A DNA stretch of 57,556 bases, taken from the NCBI GenBank assembly GCA_021740785.1, contig JAIOZI010000031.1, positions 1-57,556 of the forward strand, given 5' to 3'. Position numbers and translations under genes: made by a program. The notes below the pieces were generated by a model. The model did not search any database and was not told where the DNA came from. It was given only the letters and a program-made list of their open reading frames with translations. Below, in pieces: positions 8,115 to 16,584 of the stretch (position 1 is the stretch's first letter; every line of letters starts with the position of its first letter). The stretch is from Melioribacteraceae bacterium. GTDB taxonomy: Bacteria; Bacteroidota; Ignavibacteria; Ignavibacteriales; Melioribacteraceae.

Positions 8115-8957
8115 TCAATTCTTTATAATATCCAGTTTTGTAAGAGCACTTTTCAACATTGCAGTTCTGGTTTTAAATATCTCCAATAAATCTTTATTCC
8201 GGGTATTGAATGCAAACATATATTTATTATCTGTTCTTTCCACAAGTCCTACAATCCAGCCGATTGCTCTATTACCGGCTAGATATCCGCCGCCCGTTTT
8301 ATAACTTATAGTATATTCGTTGGTTTCATATTGCTTCATAATTTTTCTTACAACCTCATAAGTATTGTCGCTGATCTCCAATTCTTTCAACAAAAACTTT
8401 TTTAGAAATTGTACCTGTTCAACTGCAGAAATTTTCAATGATCCTGTGAGCCAAAATTGATCAATACCGTCGGAGATATTTTTGTTGCCATAATCGAATT
8501 TATCCAGGTATTCCTGCATTGTTTTTCCGCCGATTCTACGAGCAGCTTCTTGATAGTACCACACGACCGAATTTTGAAATGCGCTGTAAAGCGAATGATC
8601 TCTAGCCCAATCAAGTTTAAGTTCTTTCCACAAATCTTCCCGGGGATTTTTTAAACTATCCCATTTGATTATAGAATTTTCATCTTCCAAAACGCCTGTT
8701 TCCAATGCAATTATTGAATTGGGAATTTTGAAAGTCGATTTTGGATCGAATCTCTGTTTACATACATCCCGGTTAAAATATGAATAACTATCATTTTGGA
8801 AATCGTAAATAATGATTGATGAACCTGAATCCGAAATCTCACCTAGTTCTTCGATTAATATTTCATCGAGAATCAAGGGAATTTGAAACTCTTTATTTTG
8901 CGAAAGTATTGGGATGCATAAGAGAATTAAAACAATTAGAATATTATTAAACTTCAA
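8115..8957 (-). CDS. Class D beta-lactamase (OXA-type)
   Basis: This 280-residue protein is the usual class D length, with a signal peptide (NNILIVLILLCIPILS). All class D signature elements are present: STFK at 74-77 (serine nucleophile and carbamylated lysine), SVV at 130-132, YGN at 156-158, FWL.GSLKISAVEQ at 168-181 and KTGG at 220-223 followed by GW at 233-234. Such periplasmic enzymes hydrolyse penicillins and sometimes carbapenems by acyl-enzyme chemistry. It is monocistronic and divergent from the next gene. No mobile element or integron signature flanks it directly, so it looks like a resident chromosomal gene. The spectrum cannot be predicted from sequence alone. Confidence 0.93.
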   Translation of the reverse strand: MKFNNILIVLILLCIPILSQNKEFQIPLILDEILIEELGEISDSGSSIIIYDFQNDSYSYFNRDVCKQRFDPKSTFKIPNSIIALETGVLEDENSIIKWDSLKNPREDLWKELKLDWARDHSLYSAFQNSVVWYYQEAARRIGGKTMQEYLDKFDYGNKNISDGIDQFWLTGSLKISAVEQVQFLKKFLLKELEISDNTYEVVRKIMKQYETNEYTISYKTGGGYLAGNRAIGWIVGLVERTDNKYMFAFNTRNKDLLEIFKTRTAMLKSALTKLDIIKN

Positions 8958-9023
8958 CCGCTCTCCTAAATTGAATATTAACGAAACAAAAGAATGTGAA
9001 TTATTTTTATTAATTTTAGATTG

Positions 9024-10985
9024 ATGAAAAAATTCTTACCAATATTACTGTTTCTTACTTTCTCGGGATTAACTTTGTTTCTGAATCCCGAATTGCTGCA
9101 AGAAGAGAATCAATCCATAATTACTTCAATCGCTTCCAATAATCAAAAAACATTTAATAACAGTATAGCTAAAAATAATCCATATTACAAAATTGATGCA
9201 GAATACAAACCCAAATCGAAAATGCTGACTGTCAATCAAAGTGTAACCTGGATTAACAATTCCGATACAGAAACAAGTGAACTATATTTTATTTTACCTC
9301 AGAACGCATACAGGAATAACTCTTATTATGCCACCGAACATAAACTTGACCCGGAAGAGTATTCAAAGCTGGAATTTAAATCTGTAAGAGTTGAGAGAGA
9401 GGACAGTAAAATAAATTTTCTTCATCGTGATAATTTCTTAGACAGCACCGTTGCGCGGGTAAAACTGAATACTATTGTGAATCCGGGAGATACTGTAAGT
9501 ATAAATTTAAGCTTTGATGTAAAAATACCGCGTGCATCTAATTCGCTGGGAAGTGCAACCGGGAGAGATTTTACTCTATTTGCCGGATGGTACTGTGTTA
9601 TTGATATTTTTAACGGTGAGTGGTCTGCAAGAAGCATTCAACCATTTGCTGAAAGAAATAAATTACCTGCTGCTTTTGAAGTAAAAATAGATATTCCAAA
9701 AGATTACAAGATAATCTCTTCAGGAAATTTAATCGATTCGATTACGATCGCTGATAAGAAAATTGTTAAATATTTTTCAGAAAATGTAAATGATTTTGCT
9801 TGGGCGGTTTCTAGGGAAATCTTGGTAAAAGAGCAAACTTATAATTCAAAATTTGGGAAGGAGATTAAGATACGGTTATGTATCCAGCCTGAAAACGAAA
9901 TCATTACATCAAGGTATTTGAAAGCGATTGAGTCCGGGATGGATTTTCTCGAAAGCAGCATCAGCGAATTCCCGTACGAAAATTTAAATTTGGTTGATTT
10001 ACCACGGACTTATTTCGGACAGCCCAATACATATTCAAATTTAATTACAGTATCCACCGAGATGTTTTCGCCGGTAATAACTCATCAACCCGAAGATGAA
10101 ATTTTTGAAAATCTCGCTAAAATATATTTCAAGGAAAAGATAAATGTTGACCCCTACTACGATTCATGGTTAACTGAAGGTATTCCTGCTTACATCTCAT
10201 CTGTAATATCAGATGAATATTTAGGAAGGGAACAGGTTACATTTAAACTCGCTTCGTATGTCCCAATTTCAGGATTGATTTTTCTATCGTATAATGAAAT
10301 CCCGTTGATATATACATTAGGTGAATATGAAAAAGAGATTTCCGCCGATGCAATAGAAATATATTATAGTAATTCAAATGTCGGTTCAATTTCAGATCCC
10401 GCCTATAAATTTCCGACGAAAGAATCATTTGACGAAAATGTAAAAGTAAAATCCGAGATATTGCTTCTTTCATTGGAAAACTATGCCGGCAGAAATAATT
10501 TAATGGCATTCTTAAAAAAATACTTTGAGCAATTCACTTTTAATACTGCCACGTCGGAATCATTTTTTAATCTGCTTAAAAATGAACTTGATTCTAATAG
10601 TTACAGATTTGCAGAAACCGCCTTCCAATGCAGCGAAAATTCTGATTTCAGCATCGTCGATATTCATCAATCGGATAATTCATATGAGATTCTTCTTAGT
10701 CGGCAAGGTGGAATAAGTGTAGAAAATGATATTGCCGTCTATTTTGAAAACGATACTCTTATGTATAATTGGGACGCAGAAAATAAATGGGATATTCTTA
10801 AGATCGAATCAGATGCGAAGATGATCGGAGCGGAAGTTGATCCTCATCGAAAAAATTTATTCGATATAAATTTCGCAAACAATTCATACATGCTTTCTCC
10901 AAATTATTCGAGCGGATTTATACTCGCTCTACGCTGGTTATTTTGGATACAAAATGCTTTGATGGTTCTGGGGAGTATAGGATGA
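9024..10985 (+). CDS. M1-peptidase-like protein lacking the zinc site (pseudoenzyme)
   Basis: This protein has 653 residues from ATG 9024; a TTG at 9021 precedes it. It has an N-terminal hydrophobic segment (about 5-21), an M1-type N-terminal beta domain (about 55-265) and a region that aligns with the gluzincin catalytic domain (about 290-530). The third zinc-ligand region is kept as WLTEGIPAY (E386), but the HExxH motif expected 23 residues earlier reads ENLAK (363-367). The GAMEN-like exopeptidase motif is replaced by NTYSN. A C-terminal transmembrane segment (about 633-652) is present. It should not be a zinc peptidase; a structural or binding role is likely. The stop overlaps the next start (ATGA), indicating translational coupling. 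Confidence 0.75.
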   Translation: MKKFLPILLFLTFSGLTLFLNPELLQEENQSIITSIASNNQKTFNNSIAKNNPYYKIDAEYKPKSKMLTVNQSVTWINNSDTETSELYFILPQNAYRNNSYYATEHKLDPEEYSKLEFKSVRVEREDSKINFLHRDNFLDSTVARVKLNTIVNPGDTVSINLSFDVKIPRASNSLGSATGRDFTLFAGWYCVIDIFNGEWSARSIQPFAERNKLPAAFEVKIDIPKDYKIISSGNLIDSITIADKKIVKYFSENVNDFAWAVSREILVKEQTYNSKFGKEIKIRLCIQPENEIITSRYLKAIESGMDFLESSISEFPYENLNLVDLPRTYFGQPNTYSNLITVSTEMFSPVITHQPEDEIFENLAKIYFKEKINVDPYYDSWLTEGIPAYISSVISDEYLGREQVTFKLASYVPISGLIFLSYNEIPLIYTLGEYEKEISADAIEIYYSNSNVGSISDPAYKFPTKESFDENVKVKSEILLLSLENYAGRNNLMAFLKKYFEQFTFNTATSESFFNLLKNELDSNSYRFAETAFQCSENSDFSIVDIHQSDNSYEILLSRQGGISVENDIAVYFENDTLMYNWDAENKWDILKIESDAKMIGAEVDPHRKNLFDINFANNSYMLSPNYSSGFILALRWLFWIQNALMVLGSIG

Positions 10986-11893
10986 AGCAGTTATTCAAGC
11001 AGACTTTCATTTTCGGTTCCCGTTCGGTTTTTTATAATTGGAAGATTGTATTCCTGTTATGGGGAACTAATTTAATCAGCGCTTTTATCCTGAGCATGCC
11101 CGTTTATTATGTTGTTACGGAGAATCTCAGCAGGTCAATACTTGCAGAAAAGGTGATGGGAAATTTCGATTACCTTTGGTACCTGCAGTTTAGGTTCTTG
11201 TATGAGGAAACTATTGGTGAAATTCCTTATATGATCTATCTCACCGTTGGTATTTATGCGCTTGCTCAAACGTTTTTTTTAGGGGGACTAATTTCAGTCT
11301 TCAACAATCCTAAAAAAACTCACATGGTTGATTTCTTTTACGGCGGAGTTAAATATTGGTACCGTTTTACAAGAATTATGGTTATCTCTCTTTTCTTTTT
11401 TGCGTTTGCGTTCAAAATAAATGATTGGCTCGGCAACTTGATAACTTTAGCTTTTAGTTATACTGAAAATGATATGGCGGATTTTATTCTTCGTTCAATT
11501 AGATATCTTCTTTTAATTTTTTTAATCGGTACGGTAACAGTGATCTCAGATTATTCCAAAGTGGCTGTCTGTATAAACGACAGGTCTAAAATATTTCGAG
11601 AAATTTTTTATGCAATTAAGTTTATCAAAAATAATTTCAATATAGTTTTTGTTGTTTTTTTTCTGATTGCGGTTATGGGCGCTTCCGGCGCTGTTTTATA
11701 TAACCTTATTATAAGTTATGTTTCCCGATCACCGTTTTACTTCCTTTTAATCTCCTTTATTCTTCAACAAATGTTAATTATCTTTCGACTTTTAATTCGG
11801 ATGCTTTTCTATGCAACCGAAGTACATCTTTATAATGAATTAAGTGCAGAAATTATTTCCTTAAAAGGGAAAGAACAACCACAAGGAGTTTGA
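10982..11893 (+). CDS. Polytopic membrane protein of unknown function
   Basis: This protein has 303 residues from the ATG at 10982, which overlaps the stop of the M1-like gene; an earlier in-frame ATG at 10943 would lie inside that gene and is not preferred. About six hydrophobic segments are visible, near residues 20-40, 75-97, 125-145, 175-195, 220-243 and 255-280 of the shorter form. No family motif is recognised. The coupled start suggests that it works in the membrane together with the M1-like protein. The def gene starts a few bases after its stop. Confidence 0.75.
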   Translation: MKQLFKQTFIFGSRSVFYNWKIVFLLWGTNLISAFILSMPVYYVVTENLSRSILAEKVMGNFDYLWYLQFRFLYEETIGEIPYMIYLTVGIYALAQTFFLGGLISVFNNPKKTHMVDFFYGGVKYWYRFTRIMVISLFFFAFAFKINDWLGNLITLAFSYTENDMADFILRSIRYLLLIFLIGTVTVISDYSKVAVCINDRSKIFREIFYAIKFIKNNFNIVFVVFFLIAVMGASGAVLYNLIISYVSRSPFYFLLISFILQQMLIIFRLLIRMLFYATEVHLYNELSAEIISLKGKEQPQGV

Positions 11894-11895
11894 TG

Positions 11896-12444
11896 ATGTC
11901 GGTTTTACCTATTACTGTGTACGGGGATAGAATTTTACGCGAGAAAACCAAACCTGTAGAAAAGGTTAATGATGAAGTAATTGAAAATATCCGGGATATG
12001 TTTGAAACGATGCGCAATGCTCAAAACGGTATCGGACTTGCGGCTAATCAAGTCGGTTTGGATAAATCAATTTTTGTAATCGATTTAAGTATTATTGAAG
12101 AGTATGAAAAGATAAAACCGGTAGTGATGATTAATCCTGAGATAATTTCCGAATCGGATGAATTGATTAATATGGAAGAAGGCTGTTTGAGTCTGCCGAA
12201 TATGCGGGCTGATGTAATCAGACCTGAATCCATACGCGTAAGATATTTGGATACGGATGAAAACATTCAAGAAATTGATGTTGATGATTTTTATGCGCGT
12301 GTAATTCTTCACGAATATGATCATCTTATCGGCAAGATGATTCCCGATCGTGTTGTATCTGAAATAAAAAAGAAACTGCAGAAAGATTTACTGAGAATTA
12401 TGAAAAGGGAAATTGAAGTCCCGTATCCCATTACTGAGAGATGA
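11896..12444 (+). CDS. def: Peptide deformylase
   Basis: This 182-residue enzyme removes the formyl group from N-terminal methionine of new proteins. The three metal/active-site motifs are intact: GIGLAANQVG (45-54), EGCLSLP (95-101, metal ligand C97) and HEYDH (139-143, with the catalytic Glu between two His ligands). An AAGGAG sequence at 11883-11888 precedes two adjacent ATG codons (11893 and 11896); the second gives the better spacing. It is followed after 26 bp by fmt, the enzyme that adds the formyl group, a classic pairing. Confidence 0.96.
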   Translation: MSVLPITVYGDRILREKTKPVEKVNDEVIENIRDMFETMRNAQNGIGLAANQVGLDKSIFVIDLSIIEEYEKIKPVVMINPEIISESDELINMEEGCLSLPNMRADVIRPESIRVRYLDTDENIQEIDVDDFYARVILHEYDHLIGKMIPDRVVSEIKKKLQKDLLRIMKREIEVPYPITER

Positions 12445-12470
12445 AATTATTTGATGAATTTGGTGATTAA

Positions 12471-13376
12471 ATGAAAATCGTTTTTTTCGGCACTCCCGAT
12501 TTTGCAATTCCTGTATTAGAAAAAATTCAACAGAGTAAGCATGAAATTTGTGCTGTAGTAACTGCTCCCGATAAAGAACGCGGAAGAGGTAAAAAAATTA
12601 GTTACACACCGGTGAAGCAATTTGCTTTGGATAACGGTATTGATATCCTGCAGCCTATCCGGATGAAAGATGAATCCTTTATTTCCGAATTGCAGAAATA
12701 CGACGCTGACCTTTTTGTTATTGTTGCTTTCAGAATTTTACCCGCTGAAGTTTTTACACTTCCGAAGTTCGGTTCATTTAATCTGCACGGTTCGCTTCTA
12801 CCGAAATACCGGGGAGCAGCGCCGATACAATGGGCATTAATTGACGGTGAAAAAATTACAGGTATCACAACATTCTTTTTAAAAGAAAAGGTAGATACAG
12901 GAAGTATTATTCTACAACGAAAAATTGAAATTGCTGATGATGATAACTTTGGGACACTGCATGATAAAATGAGTTTAGCAGGCGCCCAACTAGTAATTGA
13001 TACAATCGATTTAATTGATTTTGGGAATTACACGCTGATTGAACAGGATAATGCTTTAGCAACGCCGGCGCCGAAAATCACAAAGGAGATTTGTAAAATC
13101 GATTGGAATAATCCCGCTGCAAATATTCATAATCTTATTAGAGGATTATCTCCTCATCCCGGGGCATTTTTCGAATCAAATAATAAAATTTATAAAGTAT
13201 TTAAATCAGCAGTTGTAAATGATAAGGATTTGAAACCGGGAGAAATTTTAGAAACCAAAAAAGAAATATTCATCGGCTGCGGGGAAAGAGCATTGCAAAT
13301 ATTAGTCATTCAACCTGAAGGCAGAAAAAGAATGACCGCCGATGAATTTTTGAGAGGATATAGTCTATCACCTTGA
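12471..13376 (+). CDS. fmt: Methionyl-tRNA formyltransferase
   Basis: This 301-residue enzyme transfers a formyl group from 10-formyl-tetrahydrofolate to Met-tRNA(fMet). The N-terminal Rossmann-like domain starts with IVFFGTPDFAIPVL and contains the folate-binding and catalytic stretch NLHGSLLPKYRGAAP (Asn, His and Asp-type active site). The C-terminal OB-like domain begins around residue 205 (KICKIDWN). Length is normal. It lies downstream of def, so formylation and deformylation are encoded together. No terminator is seen after it; a MITE-like palindromic element follows 48 bp later. Confidence 0.96.
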   Translation: MKIVFFGTPDFAIPVLEKIQQSKHEICAVVTAPDKERGRGKKISYTPVKQFALDNGIDILQPIRMKDESFISELQKYDADLFVIVAFRILPAEVFTLPKFGSFNLHGSLLPKYRGAAPIQWALIDGEKITGITTFFLKEKVDTGSIILQRKIEIADDDNFGTLHDKMSLAGAQLVIDTIDLIDFGNYTLIEQDNALATPAPKITKEICKIDWNNPAANIHNLIRGLSPHPGAFFESNNKIYKVFKSAVVNDKDLKPGEILETKKEIFIGCGERALQILVIQPEGRKRMTADEFLRGYSLSP

Positions 13377-13424
13377 GCTATTAATTAGGAAAATGTTTTA
13401 TAATTTTATATAAATAGAATTACC

Positions 13425-13588
13425 CCGTCCGCTTTAGCGGCTGTGTGAAAAATGTAGAGCGAAATTTATTTCGCTCTAGGATGTTGTTAAAATGTGCTAA
13501 ATTCATAATTAGCGAGATGAATCTCGCCTGCCTCGGCGTCAGACGGGCTCAACAATTAACATTTTCACACAGCCACTTTAGCGGACGG
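13425..13588. repeat. MITE-like nested palindromic element (164 bp)
   Basis: Terminal inverted repeats of about 30 bp, 13425-13455 and 13559-13588, match except for a few central bases and one extra A. Their outer ends read CCGTCCGCTTTAGCGG and CCACTTTAGCGGACGG. Inside are two further perfect hairpins: TAGAGCGAAA/TTTCGCTCTA (13455-13464 and 13469-13478) and GCGAGAT/ATCTCGC (13512-13518 and 13521-13527). It contains no gene. The size and structure suit a non-autonomous mobile element or a large REP/BIME-type unit. Confidence 0.7.
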
Positions 13589-13608
13589 AAGAAATAACAA
13601 AAAGAAAT

Positions 13609-13694
13609 TGGGCTTTAGCCCCATTAAAAAGTTAGTATGTGGCTAAAGCCAAACGGTTTCTAGTTTTCTAACGTCCGTCGGTTAAAACCGACGG
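13609..13694. repeat. Cluster of short palindromes (REP-like)
   Basis: Three small palindromes lie in a row: GGGCTTTAGCCC (13610-13621), TGGCTAAAGCCA (13640-13651) and CCGTCGGTT-AA-AACCGACGG (13675-13694, a 9-bp stem). The last ends 10 bp before the GTG start of the next gene, so it could affect its expression. The GGCTTTAGCC words resemble REP-like elements. Confidence 0.6.
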
Positions 13695-13704
13695 TAATTT
13701 ATTA

Positions 13705-14715
13705 GTGCTTATTAAACAATGCGAACACCCGAGGCAAAAATTGCGAACAAAAACATTCAATTTACTTGATTCAATTGGTAACACACCGATCGTAAGACTC
13801 GATAACATTTCAGAAGGATCAAAAGCAAAAATCTGGGCAAAGCTTGAATACACCAATCCAGGCGGAAGTCTGAAAGACCGTATCGCTTTATACATGGTAG
13901 AGAAAGCGGAGCGAGAAGGAAAAATTAAACCGGGTGATACCATAATTGAAAACTCTTCCGGCAACACAGCAATGGGTCTGGCAATTGTTGCGCGTCAGAA
14001 AGGTTACAATCTCAAAATTGTAATTCGTGATACAACCAGCAAAGAGAAAATAAAAATGCTCGAAGTTCTCGGCGTTGACGTAATTTTAGTCGATGCAAGT
14101 CTTCCACCTGAAAATCCAGAATCATATAACAACTATGCAAAAAACTTAGCCGACGAACATCCCGATTACTATTACATCGATCAACATAATAATTTAGATA
14201 ACAACGAATCACATTATAAAACAACAGGTCCTGAAATTTGGGAACAGATGAACGGAAAAGTTGATTACGTTGTGGCAGGTGTTGGGACCGGCGGCACTTT
14301 ATGCGGGATGGGAAGATATCTCAAAGAAAAAAATCCCAATATTCAACTCATTGGTGTGGACCCGATGGGTTCAGTATTCTATAATTATTTTAAAAAGAAA
14401 AAACTTATAACACCGTACCGTTACAAAGTTGAAGGGATCGGCGATGAGTTTTTAATTAAAACCGCACAGCTTAATTTGCTTGACGATATGTACCAAGTAG
14501 ATGATAAAACTGCGTTTCAGTGGACAAAAAAATTAGCAAACGAAGAGGGCATTCTTTCCGGCGGTTCAAGCGGCGCGAATATTTGGGCGTCCGTTAAACT
14601 TGCAAACGAAATTGACCGAGAAGCAAACATTGTTACAATAATCTGCGATTCCGGATATAAATACTTCAGCACAATTTATAATGATGAGTGGCTGAAGGAG
14701 AATGAACTACTTTAG
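13705..14715 (+). CDS. Cystathionine beta-synthase / cysteine synthase (PLP fold type II)
   Basis: This protein has 336 residues from a GTG at 13705; a TTG at 13741 is an alternative start. It is a PLP enzyme making cysteine or cystathionine from serine-type substrates. PLP lysine K57 lies in GGSLKDR, the substrate loop is SSGNTAMGLA, the phosphate-binding loop is GVGTGGTLCG and GGSSGAN follows near the end. The VEGIG.EF and IICDSGYKY stretches are nearer to cystathionine beta-synthases than to CysK. No regulatory CBS domains are attached. Its last 108 bp are duplicated at 17146-17253. The hicBA genes lie downstream. Confidence 0.9.
   Translation: MLIKQCEHPRQKLRTKTFNLLDSIGNTPIVRLDNISEGSKAKIWAKLEYTNPGGSLKDRIALYMVEKAEREGKIKPGDTIIENSSGNTAMGLAIVARQKGYNLKIVIRDTTSKEKIKMLEVLGVDVILVDASLPPENPESYNNYAKNLADEHPDYYYIDQHNNLDNNESHYKTTGPEIWEQMNGKVDYVVAGVGTGGTLCGMGRYLKEKNPNIQLIGVDPMGSVFYNYFKKKKLITPYRYKVEGIGDEFLIKTAQLNLLDDMYQVDDKTAFQWTKKLANEEGILSGGSSGANIWASVKLANEIDREANIVTIICDSGYKYFSTIYNDEWLKENELL
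14599..14706 (+). repeat. Source copy of the 108-bp duplicated segment (3' end of the synthase gene)
   Basis: This segment, from CTTGCAAACG to GAGAATGA, is repeated at 17146-17253 with two mismatches by eye. In this copy the encoded peptide (LANEIDREAN...EWLKEN) is the normal C-terminus of the enzyme family, so this is the donor. Confidence 0.9.
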
Positions 14716-14782
14716 TTTTGTATTGACTGTGATAATACAAACTGCTATTTTATTTTCAATTAAGTTCGAATGGAGATACTGA

Positions 14783-14989
14783 ATGGAAGAAATCATTTTT
14801 CTAATAAAAGATTCAATCGATGGTGGTTATGAGGCAAAAGCAGTAGGCTTTTCAATTTTTACCGAAGCCGAAACGATGGAAAATTTGAAAAGTAATATAG
14901 TAGAAGCAGTAGATTGCCATTTTGATAAGAATGAGAAACCAAGATTGATCAGACTTCATTATATCAAAGAAGAAGTTATTGCTGCTTGA
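14783..14989 (+). CDS. hicB: HicB-like antitoxin (68 aa)
   Basis: This small protein (MEEIIFLIKDSIDGGYEAKA..FSIFTEAETMENLK...CHFD) belongs to the short HicB-type family that is often mislabelled as a 2-oxoisovalerate dehydrogenase fragment. It has a partial RNase H-like fold and lacks the C-terminal DNA-binding domain of longer HicB proteins. It should neutralise the HicA toxin encoded next. GGAG at 14772-14775 gives a well-placed RBS. The stop overlaps the TTG start of hicA (TTGA). A diverged, shortened relative lies at 17325-17483. Confidence 0.85.
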   Translation: MEEIIFLIKDSIDGGYEAKAVGFSIFTEAETMENLKSNIVEAVDCHFDKNEKPRLIRLHYIKEEVIAA

Positions 14990-15252
14990 GACTCCCACGT
15001 GATATATCGGGTGAAGAACTTGTTTCTAAACTCAGAAAGCTGGGCTATGAAATTACAAGGCAACGGGGTAGTCATATTAGACTTACAGCAGATGTAAAAA
15101 ATGAACAACACCATCTTACCATACCCAATCATAATCCAATTAAAATAGGCACTCTGAATAATATCCTAAACGAATTGTCTGCAATTCACAAAATCTCGAA
15201 GGATGAGCTTATTACAAAGCTTTTTCAATATAGACTAATAACGAAAAAATAA
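14986..15252 (+). CDS. hicA: HicA-like mRNA interferase toxin (YcfA family)
   Basis: This 88-residue protein has a double-stranded-RNA-binding-like fold. The conserved block ITRQRGSHIRLT carries the catalytic His, and HHLTIPNHNPIKIGTL is the second family signature. HicA toxins cleave mRNA until bound by HicB. The start is a TTG that overlaps the hicB stop codon, so its translation probably depends on hicB translation. Antitoxin-first order is the less common order for hic loci but usual for this short HicB type. The gene seems intact. Confidence 0.88.
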   Translation: MRLPRDISGEELVSKLRKLGYEITRQRGSHIRLTADVKNEQHHLTIPNHNPIKIGTLNNILNELSAIHKISKDELITKLFQYRLITKK

Positions 15253-15525
15253 AACCAATAACCACAACCACGAAGTGGTTAAATATGAAAAAATTTGTTC
15301 AACCCTTTTAGAGCTGTGGTAAACAACTCCTTTTAATTATATTCATATCCAATCCATCCGTAAATTTGAGAAGTACCTTATCGTAGTAAGACGTAAAAGT
15401 TAAATTTACATACAAGCCAACTTAGAGATTTTACCAGAGATTACAACCGTTTTAGCGGTTTACAAAAAGCAAGCCGGCAAAATTAGTTGGTTTATGTTAT
15501 GTTTTTCTAAAATTATTATTATATT
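15253..15525. other. Intergenic stretch with small hairpins
   Basis: A hairpin AACCAC-gaa-GTGGTT (15266-15280) lies just after hicA but is not followed by a T-run. A second, AACCG-ttttag-CGGTT (about 15447-15462), resembles the REP-like words upstream of the synthase gene. No coding frame is convincing. Confidence 0.5.
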
Positions 15526-15567
15526 TATGTCAAGTTATATGGACATATGTCAATAATAACAGACATA
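15526..15567 (+). promoter_or_regulatory. Twin palindromic operator, 20-bp period, before the MNT gene
   Basis: TATGTC (15526-15531), GACATATGTC (15542-15551) and GACATA (15562-15567) are spaced by exactly 10 nt each. They form two copies of TATGTC-N10-GACATA that share two bases and repeat with a 20-bp period. The array ends 5 bp before the ATG of a protein with an N-terminal winged helix, so autoregulation is the simplest reading. Confidence 0.65.
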
Positions 15568-15572
15568 GAGAA

Positions 15573-16184
15573 ATGAAAATCTACAACGTATTAAACAGCA
15601 TATTTTCTGCACCATCAGCGGTCTCCATTCTGAGGGAGCTTTCAATTCGCAATACGGGCTTAACCGGTCGGGAGCTTGCGAGGATAACGAATCTTACTCC
15701 TCAAACCGCGCACAATACCTTGGCAAACCTGGAGGCTCTAAATATAGTCGATAGAATAACTGCCGGAAGATCTTACTATTTTACACTGAACCGGAAACAC
15801 TATCTCAATAAACGAATAGTAGCAAAGCTATTTGAGGATGAGAGAGAATATGTCAGTTCAATATTCGAAGCAATCAAGAAAAAGCTCGGCAAAAACTCTG
15901 TCAGTCTAATTGTATTCGGCAGTGTAGCAAGGAAAGAGGAGACAGCAGAAAGTGATCTCGACTTGTGCATCGTCTATAAGGGAAGGAAAGCTCTTGTTGA
16001 AGAAAATGTAAGTGAACTGCGGAATAAACTTTACACTGAATATGGAATTACACTCGCACCGTTTTATATTACGGAAGCGGAATTCAAATCGAGAGTTAAA
16101 AATAATAAGCCGCCTGTTAACAATATAACCAAAGAAGGTAATGTCATATCTGGAAAACCAATCAATAGGATAATCAATGGTTAA
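15573..16184 (+). CDS. Winged-helix plus minimal nucleotidyltransferase (MNT) protein
   Basis: This 203-residue protein combines an N-terminal winged helix-turn-helix (about 1-75; TGRELARITNLTPQTAHNTL is the recognition unit) with a C-terminal MntA-type nucleotidyltransferase domain. The latter is recognised by IVFGSVARKEETAESDLDL, the GSxAR...SDxDL active-site pattern. MNT proteins can AMPylate partner HEPN toxins and serve as antitoxins; the HTH suggests that this one also represses its own promoter. It overlaps the HEPN-like gene by 8 bp. A two-palindrome operator lies directly upstream. Confidence 0.85.
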   Translation: MKIYNVLNSIFSAPSAVSILRELSIRNTGLTGRELARITNLTPQTAHNTLANLEALNIVDRITAGRSYYFTLNRKHYLNKRIVAKLFEDEREYVSSIFEAIKKKLGKNSVSLIVFGSVARKEETAESDLDLCIVYKGRKALVEENVSELRNKLYTEYGITLAPFYITEAEFKSRVKNNKPPVNNITKEGNVISGKPINRIING

Positions 16185-16584
16185 AAAAGTACCTCGAAAA
16201 AGCTACGAATCAACAGACTATTCAAAGTTTCTAAAAGTATCAAAGAACTTCGCAGACGGCGCAGAAGTTGCAGCTGATTATGAGTATTATAATGCAGCCG
16301 GAGTACTAATAATACACGCTGCAATTGCTCTTGCAGATGCAGTTACGATAAGATTTGCTTCAGCTAAATGTACCGGTGATAATCACTATGAGATTATCAA
16401 ATTATTAAAAGAAGCTGCACCGGCAGATAAGCAGAAAACTAAAGCGATTACTCAGTTTGAAAAGTTAATCGATCACAAAAATGCAGTCTCTTATCAAGGA
16501 GAGATTTATCGGTCGGAAGACATACAGCTTCTTCAAAAGCATTTTGACCGATTCCGCACCTGGGTTGAATCTGTTTTGCAATAG
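16177..16584 (+). CDS. HEPN-domain-like protein, partner of the MNT gene
   Basis: This 135-residue all-helical protein overlaps the MNT gene by 8 bp. The stretches AAGVLIIHAAIALADAVTIR and GDNHYEIIKLLKEA are typical of HEPN helices 2 and 3 in MNT-paired proteins. The canonical RNase motif R-x4-6-H is not evident by eye; LIDHKNAVSYQ occupies the equivalent region. It may be a non-catalytic member or use a variant site. Its likely role is the toxin or target half of a two-gene module with the nucleotidyltransferase. Confidence 0.75.
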   Translation: MVKKVPRKSYESTDYSKFLKVSKNFADGAEVAADYEYYNAAGVLIIHAAIALADAVTIRFASAKCTGDNHYEIIKLLKEAAPADKQKTKAITQFEKLIDHKNAVSYQGEIYRSEDIQLLQKHFDRFRTWVESVLQ

